From contig JAFVTL010000027.1 of NCBI GenBank assembly GCA_017503235.1, forward strand, positions 1 to 35,467: 35,467 bases of DNA, given 5' to 3'. Shown piece after piece: positions 1 through 8,280 of the stretch. Position numbers and translations under genes: made by a program. Origin of the DNA: Bacteroidaceae bacterium. Lineage in GTDB: Bacteria; Bacteroidota; Bacteroidia; Bacteroidales; Bacteroidaceae. How positions within the stretch are numbered: position 1 is the first letter of the stretch; each line of letters begins with the position of its first letter. The notes beneath the pieces were generated by a model. The model had not been told where the DNA came from, ran no database searches, and was given only the letters and a program-made list of their open reading frames with translations.

Positions 1-1523
1 AGTTTCCAAGTGAATCCGTCCTTGGTGTCTTTCACTTCGAAACCAAGTGCGGCCAACTCGTCACGAATCTTGTCGCTGGTAGCCCAGTCCTTGTTGGCCT
101 TGGCCTTCATGCGTTGTTCGAGGAGCATGTCCACCACCTTGCCGTAGGCTTCTTCGCGAGCCTCGTTGTTGGCGGTTTCTTCCTTCAAGCCAAGCACTTC
201 GTACATGAACAGGTGGAATACACTCTTCAGTTCTTCCAAATCCTCAGCGGTAACGGTGGCCTTCTTGTCAAGCAATGTGTTGACGATGCGTGCTCCGTCG
301 AACAAGTGGGCAATGACAATCGGGGTGTTCAAGTCGTCGTTCATGGCTTCGTAACACTTGCCACGCAATTCCTTGATGCCTTCGATGGTGGTTGCCTTGG
401 CCGGAGTGATGCGTTCCAATCCCTTTACAGCTTCGGTGAGTCGGGCCAATCCCTTTTCAGCAGCTTGCAAGGCCTCGTTGCCGAAGTCTACGGTGCTGCG
501 ATAGTGAGCCTGAAGGATGAAGAAACGGATGGTCATCGGGGTGTAGGCTTGGGTCAACAGTTTGTGCGATCCTTCGAAGAATTCGCTCAAGTTGATGAAG
601 TTGCCATAGCTCTTGCCCATCTTCTGGCCGTTGATGGTAATCATGTTGTTGTGCATCCAGTAGTGTACCATGTCGTCGCCTTGCGAAGCTACACTCTGTG
701 CAATTTCACATTCGTGGTGTGGGAAGATAAGATCCATACCCCCTCCGTGAATGTCGAAGTGGCTGCCCAAGTACTTGCGGCCCATGGCGGTACATTCACA
801 ATGCCATCCTGGGAATCCGTCTTTTGTTATTTGTTTATATTTCTTCTTCCCATGTTCATTATATCCATCAGGAATTCTGAAAGTTGTATGCCATTTCATT
901 ATGTGTTCGGGCTGCGCCATTTTCCATAATGCAAAATCTGCCTGATTTCGTTTCTCCCCAACACCATCAAGTTTACGGCTCGCATCTTTAATGTTCTCTA
1001 AAGTGCGGTTGGAAAGTTTACCATATTGATGCTTTTCATTATAAGCTTCTATATCAAAATAAATACTTCCATTACTTTCATAAGCAAAGCCGTTATTTAA
1101 AATTTCTTGCACTAATTTTTGTTGTTCGATGATGTGTCCCGAAGCATGAGGCTCGATGCTTGGAGGCAGTACGTTCAAGGCTTCCATCGCCTTGTGGTAG
1201 CGGTTCAAGTAGTATTGCACCACTTCCATCGGTTCGAGCTGTTCCAGTCGTGCCTTCTTGGCAATCTTGTCTTCGCCTTCGTCGGCATCGTGTTCCAAGT
1301 GGCCTACATCGGTGATGTTGCGCACATAGCGTACTTTATACCCCAAGTGGGTGAGGTAACGGTAGAGGATGTCGAAAGTGATGGCCGGGCGGGCGTGTCC
1401 CAAGTGTGCGTCACCGTATACGGTCGGTCCGCATACATACATGCCCACATGAGGAGCATGAAGCGGAACAAATTGCTCCTTCCGGCGGGTCAATGTATTG
1501 TAAATGAATAATTGATTTTCCAT
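1..1523 (-). CDS. cysS: Cysteine--tRNA ligase (3' end beyond the window)
   Basis: Charges tRNA-Cys with cysteine in the cytoplasm. Reading leftward from the ATG at 1523, the frame stays open for 507 codons to the window edge, so only the last few residues are probably missing. The class I signature is clear: [15 protein letters not shown] at residues 31-45, where HLGH is the HIGH motif and Cys31 a zinc ligand. GWHCEC lies near residue 239, FPHHECE further on, and KMGKS (KMSKS equivalent) near residue 302. The ends of the gene use G/C-rich codons, while about 815-1125 (residues 133-236) is markedly AT-rich and carries a longer-than-usual linker before GFPGWHCEC (see findings). A -7 promoter element lies 22 nt upstream of the ATG, so the gene is transcribed separately from the upstream PUL. 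Identity is secure from the motifs. Confidence 0.96.
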   Translation of the reverse strand, partial: MENQLFIYNTLTRRKEQFVPLHAPHVGMYVCGPTVYGDAHLGHARPAITFDILYRYLTHLGYKVRYVRNITDVGHLEHDADEGEDKIAKKARLEQLEPMEVVQYYLNRYHKAMEALNVLPPSIEPHASGHIIEQQKLVQEILNNGFAYESNGSIYFDIEAYNEKHQYGKLSNRTLENIKDASRKLDGVGEKRNQADFALWKMAQPEHIMKWHTTFRIPDGYNEHGKKKYKQITKDGFPGWHCECTAMGRKYLGSHFDIHGGGMDLIFPHHECEIAQSVASQGDDMVHYWMHNNMITINGQKMGKSYGNFINLSEFFEGSHKLLTQAYTPMTIRFFILQAHYRSTVDFGNEALQAAEKGLARLTEAVKGLERITPAKATTIEGIKELRGKCYEAMNDDLNTPIVIAHLFDGARIVNTLLDKKATVTAEDLEELKSVFHLFMYEVLGLKEETANNEAREEAYGKVVDMLLEQRMKAKANKDWATSDKIRDELAALGFEVKDTKDGFTWK

Positions 1524-1544
1524 AATGCTTTCTGTTTGAGAGTG

Positions 1545-1552
1545 CAAAGGTA
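1545..1552 (-). promoter_or_regulatory. Candidate -7 box for cysS
   Basis: On the minus strand this reads TACCTTTG, an exact match to the Bacteroides -7 consensus TAnnTTTG, 21 nt before the cysS ATG. That implies a short 5' UTR. I do not see a convincing -33 TTTG box at the usual spacing. Confidence 0.6.
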
Positions 1553-1621
1553 TAAATTTATGCGAGGAAAGCATTATGTAGAGTAATAAAAAAAGAAAAG
1601 AGAGGGTATGCCTTTTATAAA

Positions 1622-1705
1622 TTCAGGCACGGATTACACGGATTGGTACGTTTCTTATCTGTATTTTCCCATTCGTACCTTGCAATCCGTATCTCCGTGC
1701 CTGAA
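1622..1705. repeat. REP-like inverted repeat downstream of the PUL
   Basis: Two arms, 1622-1650 and 1674-1705, are imperfect reverse complements. The outer part pairs TTCAGGCACGGA with TCCGTGCCTGAA; the inner part pairs CGGATTGGTACG with CGTACC and CAATCCG. The left arm contains the tandem words CACGGATT and ACACGGATT. It lies between the stop of the last PUL gene (1727) and the cysS promoter, so it is positioned to end or stabilise the leftward PUL transcript. The sequence style resembles dispersed extragenic palindromes of Bacteroidales; the family assignment is inference. Confidence 0.65.
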
Positions 1706-1726
1706 GAATCAACAAAGATTCACCCG

Positions 1727-3370
1727 TCAGTCAACCTTCTTACCCCAATATGTCTTTTTATTGTTCAAACCTACATATACAATGGTGTGCTTGCGCGGAT
1801 TGGCTTCCCAATCCACTTCACGTTGTATGTAAAGTTTCACATTGTTGGCTGTCAGTATCTGTTTGGAACTGTCATAACTCCAAGTACTTCCCTTCCAGGT
1901 TCCACCTGTTATCTTATGGTCGGCACTTAAAGTCATTACATTGGATTTCTTCTGTTCACCGTACTTGTACTCCAGGTCGATATGTTCCCAATTGCCTATC
2001 AACTCTTCCTCGGTAATCGGCTCTTGTGGAACGGCACCATAGCGTTCGGGCATTACTACCGGCCAACCGTCTTCTGTCCAGCGGATGCTGCGCACATGCC
2101 CCATCATGATGGCGTTGCTATAGGCATTGCCTCCCACGTTGACCGGGAATCGCGCCTGGGATGCATAGTACCAGTTGCCTTTACCGTCATCGAACACACA
2201 ACAGTGCGAGATACCTACCCAACCATATCCCTGACTGAACTTATAGGGGTGGGTCAAAATGGGATACATTTCTCCACCTGTATTTGTTACATCGGTACCA
2301 TCTATGCCTTCATAGGGCCCATCCACATTTTTGGAGCGGACTACACGAGTGTTGTAGGGAACATCCAAAGCATCGTAGGCTACAAACAGGTAATAATATC
2401 CAGTGTTTGGATTATAGATTACTTCAGGACCTTCCGAGCCTTGCCAACGGTTATTCATTTGTCGGGTAGCAACCAACTTGCCGTAAGGAGCTATTTCTTT
2501 GGTTGTGCCCCATGGATTGGGAAGGTCAGCCATTGGTTTGCCGGTTTCCCCGTCCAGTTCGATAGCGGGGAATCCGCTGTGCCAGGAACCGTAAATCAGC
2601 CAGTGCTTACCCTCGGGAGTTATGATGTAACATGGGTCGATGGCATTCCATCTGAAATAGCAATTCGGCCAGTCATTGGCAGCTACCTTGAAGTTCAGTC
2701 CCTTGTCCGAAGCATTGGTAATGACATATCCCTTGTCCACCCAACCATTGTTGTCGGAAGGGTCTGTGTTTTCCATCATTCCGATGAAGGCACGTTCACT
2801 CCAGGTGCCGTTGCCGTTGATGGTACCCGGACAGACGATGGAGTAGTACATGCGGTAAAGTCCGCTCTTCACCTTGCGTACACAAGGAGCCCAATAACCG
2901 AATGCATTCTTGTCCGGATTAACTTCCGGCAATCCCATTTCCTTGCGGATTTCGTTCAGTTTGGGTATTACCCAATCGGGCAAGCTCTTCATGGTTCCGC
3001 CCAAATATTCCCAGTTGACCAGGTCCTTGGAACGGCGACCATGGAAATGGCCTCCTTTTTCATGCGCATTCCCATAAGAAGCATCGGTTTGATACATATA
3101 GTAATATCCATCATCCGCCAATACCACCGTAGGGTCGTGAACATTGGCCAAATTCCATTGGGAGCGTTTGCTCCAATCGGCTATGGCTGTGTAGTCATCC
3201 GCATATTCGGGTGCTACGTAGTCTTCAAGGATACTGTTTTCGGGCGTTACATCGGGTGGAGTTGGAGTGGGATCTACCGTAGGGTCGTCATCGCTTCCGC
3301 CACATGCTACCTGCATGCAGCATACGCCCAACATTAATACAGAATAGAAAAGGTGTTTGTAAAGTTTCAT
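1727..3370 (-). CDS. GH43 lipoprotein, predicted surface endo-alpha-1,5-L-arabinanase
   Basis: 547 aa. Predicted to cleave internal alpha-1,5 links of arabinan at the cell surface. An N-terminal lipoprotein signal ends at Cys23 (QVACGGSDDD), followed by an acidic/Pro-rich spacer. The GH43 five-bladed propeller shows the catalytic triad in order: Asp79 (NVHDPTVV, base), Asp245 (NAIDPCYI, pKa modulator) and Glu313 (GSEGPEVI, acid). GISHCCVF near 387-394 fits the conserved His region of arabinanases. Residues about 453-547 form a separate beta-rich domain starting EEELIGNWEHIDL, like the C-terminal domain of extracellular endo-arabinanases. It lies 22 nt downstream of the second GH43 gene and is the last gene of the leftward PUL unit. 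The family call is firm; endo-arabinanase activity is inferred from family and context. Confidence 0.9.
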   Translation of the reverse strand: MKLYKHLFYSVLMLGVCCMQVACGGSDDDPTVDPTPTPPDVTPENSILEDYVAPEYADDYTAIADWSKRSQWNLANVHDPTVVLADDGYYYMYQTDASYGNAHEKGGHFHGRRSKDLVNWEYLGGTMKSLPDWVIPKLNEIRKEMGLPEVNPDKNAFGYWAPCVRKVKSGLYRMYYSIVCPGTINGNGTWSERAFIGMMENTDPSDNNGWVDKGYVITNASDKGLNFKVAANDWPNCYFRWNAIDPCYIITPEGKHWLIYGSWHSGFPAIELDGETGKPMADLPNPWGTTKEIAPYGKLVATRQMNNRWQGSEGPEVIYNPNTGYYYLFVAYDALDVPYNTRVVRSKNVDGPYEGIDGTDVTNTGGEMYPILTHPYKFSQGYGWVGISHCCVFDDGKGNWYYASQARFPVNVGGNAYSNAIMMGHVRSIRWTEDGWPVVMPERYGAVPQEPITEEELIGNWEHIDLEYKYGEQKKSNVMTLSADHKITGGTWKGSTWSYDSSKQILTANNVKLYIQREVDWEANPRKHTIVYVGLNNKKTYWGKKVD

Positions 3371-3392
3371 ATAATTACAGGTTTAAGATCTG

Positions 3393-4412
3393 CTATAGTT
3401 GTGGCCATCCGTCAGCCGTCCATTGGATAGGTCTTTGTACCAAAATGGATGCACCTTCGTGCGCAATACTATATCCATGGCTGATGAAGATATCTTCGCC
3501 ATTGAAGTGATAAACGGCACAATGGCCAATGGCATCGAATGATTTCTTGTCGCCTTCAATAAATGGAACACCGCCACCATCGCGCATATCGATACCCTCG
3601 CGGTCAAGGTAAGGACCATCAACAGATTTACTGCGGCCGACAGCTACCCGATAAGTGCTCTTACTGCCTTGGCAGCAATAATCCCAAGAAACAAAAAGAT
3701 AATAATAACCGTCGTGCTTGAAGATGAAAGGAGCTTCGATGGCATTGGGCCCTGCGTATTGTGAAGTAGGGTTCTTGGGTAAATTATCTTTGGATTCCTT
3801 AGCTGGATAACGGCGAGCAATGGTACGGGGCTTTTCACCGGCGGCAATGTGCATGGTTGAATCGAGACGGGCTATTTGGATGCCATCCCAAAACGAACCC
3901 CATGTAATCCATGGCTGGTCGTTTTCATCAATGACGAAGTTAGGGTCAATGGCATTCCAATTGTCACGTTTCTCTTGTGAACTGACAATGCAACCTTCGT
4001 CTTCCCAGACCGGAAAGGACAACGACTGATTGGAGAGCAGACCAATGGCCGAGCCGTTTTTACCGAAAGTGGAGCAACTGTATGCCAGCCACCACTTGCC
4101 ATGCCACTTGATGATATCGGGAGCCCACACATGATTACGAAAACCGGGTACACTGTCTTGAGCCCATGTAGGGATTACAGTCATGACGGGTGTCGGCAAG
4201 ACGTTCCACGTCTTACGGTCTTTCGAGGTCATCTGTTGGATGCCTAAACCAGTAGCAAAGATATGATAAGTGCTATCCTCGTATGCCATGACGGGGTCAT
4301 GTAGCATCGGGGTATCTGTTTTAAATACTTCGAGTGGAGCACGCTTCCGTTGTTGGGCCTGTAAGGTCGTGCCTACAATAAGAGTCAGTAGTAATAAGAC
4401 TGTTCGCTTCAT
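3393..4412 (-). CDS. GH43 secreted endo-alpha-1,5-L-arabinanase
   Basis: 339 aa. A short Sec signal (MKRTVLLLLTLIVGTTLQAQ) with no lipobox Cys predicts a periplasmic or secreted enzyme. It is essentially a single GH43 propeller with no accessory domain. Catalytic residues are visible as Asp39 (MLHDPVMAY), Asp156 (NAIDPNFVI) and Glu226 (NAIEAPFIF). The stretch after the acid (HDGYYYLFVSWDYCCQG) and WGSFWDGI are typical of the classic endo-arabinanase branch. It starts 25 nt after a strong hairpin (4437-4467) that follows the glycan-binding gene, leaving no room for its own promoter, so expression probably depends on readthrough or processing. It is followed after 22 nt by the lipoprotein GH43, giving a periplasmic plus surface pair of arabinanases. 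Confidence 0.92.
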   Translation of the reverse strand: MKRTVLLLLTLIVGTTLQAQQRKRAPLEVFKTDTPMLHDPVMAYEDSTYHIFATGLGIQQMTSKDRKTWNVLPTPVMTVIPTWAQDSVPGFRNHVWAPDIIKWHGKWWLAYSCSTFGKNGSAIGLLSNQSLSFPVWEDEGCIVSSQEKRDNWNAIDPNFVIDENDQPWITWGSFWDGIQIARLDSTMHIAAGEKPRTIARRYPAKESKDNLPKNPTSQYAGPNAIEAPFIFKHDGYYYLFVSWDYCCQGSKSTYRVAVGRSKSVDGPYLDREGIDMRDGGGVPFIEGDKKSFDAIGHCAVYHFNGEDIFISHGYSIAHEGASILVQRPIQWTADGWPQL

Positions 4413-4436
4413 TGTCAGATAATTAATTGTGATTTA

Positions 4437-4467
4437 AAAAGGGTGGGCAGGTACTGCCCACCCTTTT
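4437..4467 (-). terminator. Intra-operon terminator-like hairpin
   Basis: A perfect 14-bp stem (4437-4450 with 4454-4467, arm GGGTGGGCAG extended by A/T pairs) with a 3-nt loop. On the minus strand it is followed by TTTTTAAAT, a Rho-independent terminator form. It sits between the stop of the glycan-binding gene (4496) and the ATG of the next GH43 (4412). It is probably an attenuator, or a 3'-end stabiliser that lowers hydrolase expression relative to susC/susD. Confidence 0.8.
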
Positions 4468-4495
4468 CATAAATGTTTTATAGGCAAAAGCCTGA

Positions 4496-5413
4496 TTATT
4501 CAAATGTAAGATGACTGCCGTCAACTGTGAAGCGGAAATAGAAGTCATCTGCATCAATCGGAGTGATACCGATGTAATCTTGATAGTAAGTATTTCCATC
4601 GTTGCCCACCATAACAGCTTTCACATCTGCTGTGCCGTCGCCAGTGTTGGTAACAGAAACGGTAACCATCGCTTCGTCCATTGCAGCAAGCCATGCGGCC
4701 CAATCTGTCTGTCCACCACTGAGTACCAGATTGGTGTTACCATCATAGCTGGCACCCCAACCATAGTTGTCAGAACGGACTACCGCATATTCGGTATTGT
4801 CAGCACGTGTGAGGACTACCACAAAATTATTGTAGTTATTCAAACCGCTGGTATAGTTTCTGAAACGTGTAGTATAAGTAGCTCCAGCTGGAACTTTGAT
4901 CATTTCAGAGTGAGCACCCCAGAAAGCGGTGGAATTATCTTCTGCACCTATCACATTGTCAAATTCAAGATGGCTGCCATCAACAGTGAAGCGGAAGTAG
5001 AAGTCATCCGGATTGATGGTATTGATGCCTAAATAGTCTTGATAATAGGTATTACCATCATTGCCAATCATGACTGCCTTGACATCTGCGGTTCCGTCTC
5101 CATTGTTAGTAACGTAAGTGGTAACTTTAGCACCGTCCATTGCAGCAAGCCATGCGGCCCAATCTGTCTGACCGCCGCTGGTTACCAGATTTGCATTACC
5201 ATCGTAACCGGCACCCCAACCAAAGTTGTCGGCACGAACTACCGCATACTCTGAGTTGTCGGCAGCACAAAGAACTACCACAAAGTTGTTATAGTTGTTA
5301 ACGCCACTTGTATAGTTGGTAAATGTAGAAACGAAGGTTTCACCAGGACCCACCTTAATGTTGTCGGTATGGGCACCCCAGAAGGCGGTAGAATTATCGG
5401 TTGCACCAAGGGA
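4496..5413 (-). repeat. 459-bp in-frame tandem duplication inside the glycan-binding gene
   Basis: Two consecutive units of 459 bp (153 codons), about 4496-4954 and 4955-5413, encode modules 3 and 2. Two anchor words confirm the offset: the GCACCCCAGAA segment at 4914 recurs at 5373, and the TTGCAGCAAGCCATGCGG segment at 4681 recurs at 5140, both exactly 459 bp apart. By eye, most codons are identical or synonymous. A more diverged third copy lies N-terminally. Confidence 0.9.
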
Positions 5414-6433
5414 TGTGTACATCTTGTCGGTTACTTCAAATGATGCATAAGCAATGATAGGCTGGGCACAATTTTCCCCCTTATAAGTCTTGTTGTATAC
5501 AACAACCAATGTTTTTGTACCCAAAGATGCCATATCTGGTATAGCTTCGAATGTCAATTCAGCAGCAGTCACTGCTTTCGATACACCAGTTTCGAAATGT
5601 ATGGTAGCAGAGATGTTCTTGAAAGCATCGGCAAGCTCTGTGCCTTGGAGCACTTTACGAGGCACACCAATCAATTCCATAGAAACCGGCAACTTGTCTT
5701 CGGCAGAAGTATAGCCGCCAATCGGTTCGATGGTGGAGCCGAGGAAATTGATGTAAGATCCTTCAGGAACAAGGAATGCACGGATATTTGTATTGGCAGC
5801 ATCGGCATTCAGATTTGCCAAAGCAGTAGGAGCCTTGTAGGTCTTGGTGACGGTACCATTGGTCATTGTAACCACAAAAGTACTTGGGTCCGTACGGTCA
5901 ACTGTCAAAGTTACCTTACCACCGAGTTTATCTACACCTGCATCGGTATCGGTAGCAAATGTCAAAGTACTTTCTACACAGCTTCTATCAATATGATCGC
6001 CCCATTCAGAGTTACCGCTGGGCTGGTTGTCGAAACGGATAGCACCATATTCCACATAACCGGCACCACCACGGTCGTCATCACTACAAAGAATCAGAGC
6101 AAAGTTCTTATAAGTGTTAGTAGCTGCAGGATTAATACCCAAATTGAATTGTGCAATCCACTTTTCACCATCAGGAATTACATAATATTTGGAGAAAACA
6201 GCCCACCATCCAGTGGAATAGTCTGTATTTCCAACGGTATATACGTCTTCTTCCAAACCTTCTATTTCAGTTTCTCCGACTACGGGTTTTGCGTTATTGA
6301 TGGAATCTACTTTTTCGGAAATCCATCCAGGAGCATTCATTTCGTACAGTTCGCCTCCTTCGCAGTTGGTCAAGGCCATTAAAGCAAAGGCTGCAGCACC
6401 GAAGATGGATGCTATTTTATTCAGATGTTTCAT
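4496..6433 (-). CDS. Surface glycan-binding lipoprotein in the SusE/F position
   Basis: 645 aa. Predicted outer-membrane lipoprotein that binds arabinan at the surface; I do not recognise a characterised family. The signal peptide ends at a likely lipobox Cys24 (MALTNCEGG; Asn at -1 is slightly unusual). Four parts follow. Module 1 (about 65-235) has STGWWAVFSKYY and YKNFALILC. A beta-sandwich/Ig-like linker domain (about 240-335) starts near LPVSMELIGVPRKVLQG. Modules 2 (about 339-490) and 3 (about 492-645) are near copies, each with NSTAFWGAH, NNYNNFVVVL, SGGQTDWAAWLAAMD and YFRFTVDGSHL. Conserved Trp, Tyr and Asn residues suggest a carbohydrate-binding sandwich. It lies 32 nt downstream of the SusD-like gene in the same operon. 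The role rests on position and lipoprotein nature. Confidence 0.8.
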   Translation of the reverse strand: MKHLNKIASIFGAAAFALMALTNCEGGELYEMNAPGWISEKVDSINNAKPVVGETEIEGLEEDVYTVGNTDYSTGWWAVFSKYYVIPDGEKWIAQFNLGINPAATNTYKNFALILCSDDDRGGAGYVEYGAIRFDNQPSGNSEWGDHIDRSCVESTLTFATDTDAGVDKLGGKVTLTVDRTDPSTFVVTMTNGTVTKTYKAPTALANLNADAANTNIRAFLVPEGSYINFLGSTIEPIGGYTSAEDKLPVSMELIGVPRKVLQGTELADAFKNISATIHFETGVSKAVTAAELTFEAIPDMASLGTKTLVVVYNKTYKGENCAQPIIAYASFEVTDKMYTSLGATDNSTAFWGAHTDNIKVGPGETFVSTFTNYTSGVNNYNNFVVVLCAADNSEYAVVRADNFGWGAGYDGNANLVTSGGQTDWAAWLAAMDGAKVTTYVTNNGDGTADVKAVMIGNDGNTYYQDYLGINTINPDDFYFRFTVDGSHLEFDNVIGAEDNSTAFWGAHSEMIKVPAGATYTTRFRNYTSGLNNYNNFVVVLTRADNTEYAVVRSDNYGWGASYDGNTNLVLSGGQTDWAAWLAAMDEAMVTVSVTNTGDGTADVKAVMVGNDGNTYYQDYIGITPIDADDFYFRFTVDGSHLTFE

Positions 6434-6465
6434 AATCTTTTAATTTAATAGGTTTGTTCCTTAAT

Positions 6466-8241
6466 TTATTCCAAATCGACTACCGGATGAATAGTCCAAC
6501 CCTTTCCGCTGAAGTAGTCGGCATTGGAAGTGCTATAATTGGCCGAGTTACCAACGAGATTCGGATTGTCATTCAGTGTATTCTGATAGATGGGCAGGAA
6601 TTCATGGCCAGCAATCCATGAATCATAACTGCTCTTGCTGCATGACATATAGTCAACAGGATCCTTTGGAGTATAATCATAAGTGCCGGTTTGAGTCCAG
6701 AAGTTGAATGAACCGTGTTCCTTCAACTGCAACAGACGGTCAGCGCTGTAGAAGAATCCCCAACGGATGAGGTCCCAACCACGACCAAATTCACAACCGA
6801 ATTCCTTGGGACGTTCTACGTTGGCAATCTGTTCGAACAATTTGTCCTTCGAATTGAAGTCGGCAAGATTCAAATCGGCCAGACCTGCACGGTTACGTAC
6901 CTCGTTAATCCAATCGATAGCTTGCTGAGTAGGGCCATTCACTTCGTTTTCGCATTCGGCAGCGCGGAGCAATACATCCGAATAACGCATCATACGAAGG
7001 TTGATACCACACTTCAAACCGGTAACGACCTTGTCGTAAAGACCGGTGCGAAGATTGGTCCACTTGGCGATAGGAAGACCACCATAACCGTTGTTGGTTA
7101 CAATGAATGCATCGGCAGTCATTGGCTGTGTATAGGCAACATTACCATATTCGAAACCGTCCCATTCAGGTTCATAAGTACCGATAGTCCAATAAAGACG
7201 TGGGTCAAGGCTACCGCTGGTAGTGCGTTCGGCTTTGAACAAATTATAAAGCCATGGAGAAGCCGAGAGGTCAGCCCAACCACCGCAATCACCGGGGCCA
7301 AAGTTGCTTTCTATAGCATGTCCCTGAGTTGCGTTCGGACTGGTGTTGACTGGTGTCCATTCGTCATCAGTACCCTGAGTTCCGTAATCGAGGAACTGTA
7401 CTTCGAACAAACTTTCGTCATTGTTTTCATAAGCCGAACCTTCACGGAAATTGTCACCATAGTTTTCCATCAACTTGTATGAGCCATATTTCTTGGCGAT
7501 GATGTCCTTCAACACAGTAAGGGCATCGTCATATTTGTGGCGTTGCATCAGGACGCGTGCATAATATCCGGCAGCAGAACCGCAAGTTGCACGACCCTTG
7601 GACCATTCGTTGCCGGCATCGCGGCTGGGAAGCAACGTCATGGCGTTTGTTAAATCTGCTTCCACTTGGTCGAGTACCAAATCGAATTGGGCGTTGGGAT
7701 CTTCCTTTGTACCATTTGCACAATAAAGCCCATCCAAAGAAGAATACTGGCTATAGTCAGTAATCAACGGTGGGTTCTGATAATACATGGCAAGGTTATA
7801 ATAAGCCAAACCACGGATAAAGAGTGCTTGTCCCTTGATGTGTTGCATTTGAGTGGAGAGTTGGGCGTCGTCTTCACCACAGCGTGAGAGTATGTAGTTA
7901 CATACGTTGATGGTATAATACCATTCACGCCAAGACCACATACCGATTTCGTCGGTAATAGGTTCATTCAAATCATCGAAAGGCATGTACCATACCTGTG
8001 AAGCATTCCACACTTCGTCACCACGGCAGACGTCAATGTTATAACCTACACGGGCATAACTTCCTTCCATACGGAGGTGGTTGTAAGCAGCGATGACAGC
8101 TTCTTCCAATTCATCGGTGGTCAGACCGAATGACCCGGTTGTCTGCTGGTTTGGATTTGTCAAATCCAGCTTACTTTCGCACGACGACATCATCGTGCCG
8201 AGGCCCAGTAAGAGGGCGAAAGAAAATTTATATAGTTTCAT
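6466..8241 (-). CDS. SusD-like (RagB/SusD) glycan-capture lipoprotein
   Basis: 591 aa, a normal length for the family. The lipoprotein signal MKLYKFSFALLLGLGTMMSSC gives lipidated Cys21. The SusD fold features are present: the N-terminal region DLTNPNQQTTGSFG with an EEAVIAAYNHLR helix, TPR-type helices (GQALFIRGLAYYNLAMYYQNPPL), KGRATCGSAAGYYARVLMQ, and the C-terminal RYSDVLLRAAECENEV and INEVRNRAGL block followed by ERPKEFGCEFGRGWDLIRWG. It acts as the lid on the SusC-like porin and hands over oligosaccharides. The gene begins 39 nt after the susC-like stop, in the same operon. The family call is certain; arabinan specificity is inferred from the neighbouring GH43/GH51 enzymes. Confidence 0.96.
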   Translation of the reverse strand: MKLYKFSFALLLGLGTMMSSCESKLDLTNPNQQTTGSFGLTTDELEEAVIAAYNHLRMEGSYARVGYNIDVCRGDEVWNASQVWYMPFDDLNEPITDEIGMWSWREWYYTINVCNYILSRCGEDDAQLSTQMQHIKGQALFIRGLAYYNLAMYYQNPPLITDYSQYSSLDGLYCANGTKEDPNAQFDLVLDQVEADLTNAMTLLPSRDAGNEWSKGRATCGSAAGYYARVLMQRHKYDDALTVLKDIIAKKYGSYKLMENYGDNFREGSAYENNDESLFEVQFLDYGTQGTDDEWTPVNTSPNATQGHAIESNFGPGDCGGWADLSASPWLYNLFKAERTTSGSLDPRLYWTIGTYEPEWDGFEYGNVAYTQPMTADAFIVTNNGYGGLPIAKWTNLRTGLYDKVVTGLKCGINLRMMRYSDVLLRAAECENEVNGPTQQAIDWINEVRNRAGLADLNLADFNSKDKLFEQIANVERPKEFGCEFGRGWDLIRWGFFYSADRLLQLKEHGSFNFWTQTGTYDYTPKDPVDYMSCSKSSYDSWIAGHEFLPIYQNTLNDNPNLVGNSANYSTSNADYFSGKGWTIHPVVDLE

Positions 8242-8280
8242 ATTCTACTTCTTATTATATAATAATATATATTCAAATTC

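Noticed and set aside
1982..3337. A 451-codon open frame on the plus strand opposite the lipoprotein GH43.
   Set aside because: The minus-strand frame encodes a full GH43 with signal and catalytic residues; the opposite frame shows no recognisable domain and follows from codon bias.
4496..6433. Frameshift or assembly duplication in the glycan-binding gene.
   Set aside because: The 459-bp units stay in frame and differ at many positions, so they are a real, somewhat diverged duplication rather than an assembly artefact.
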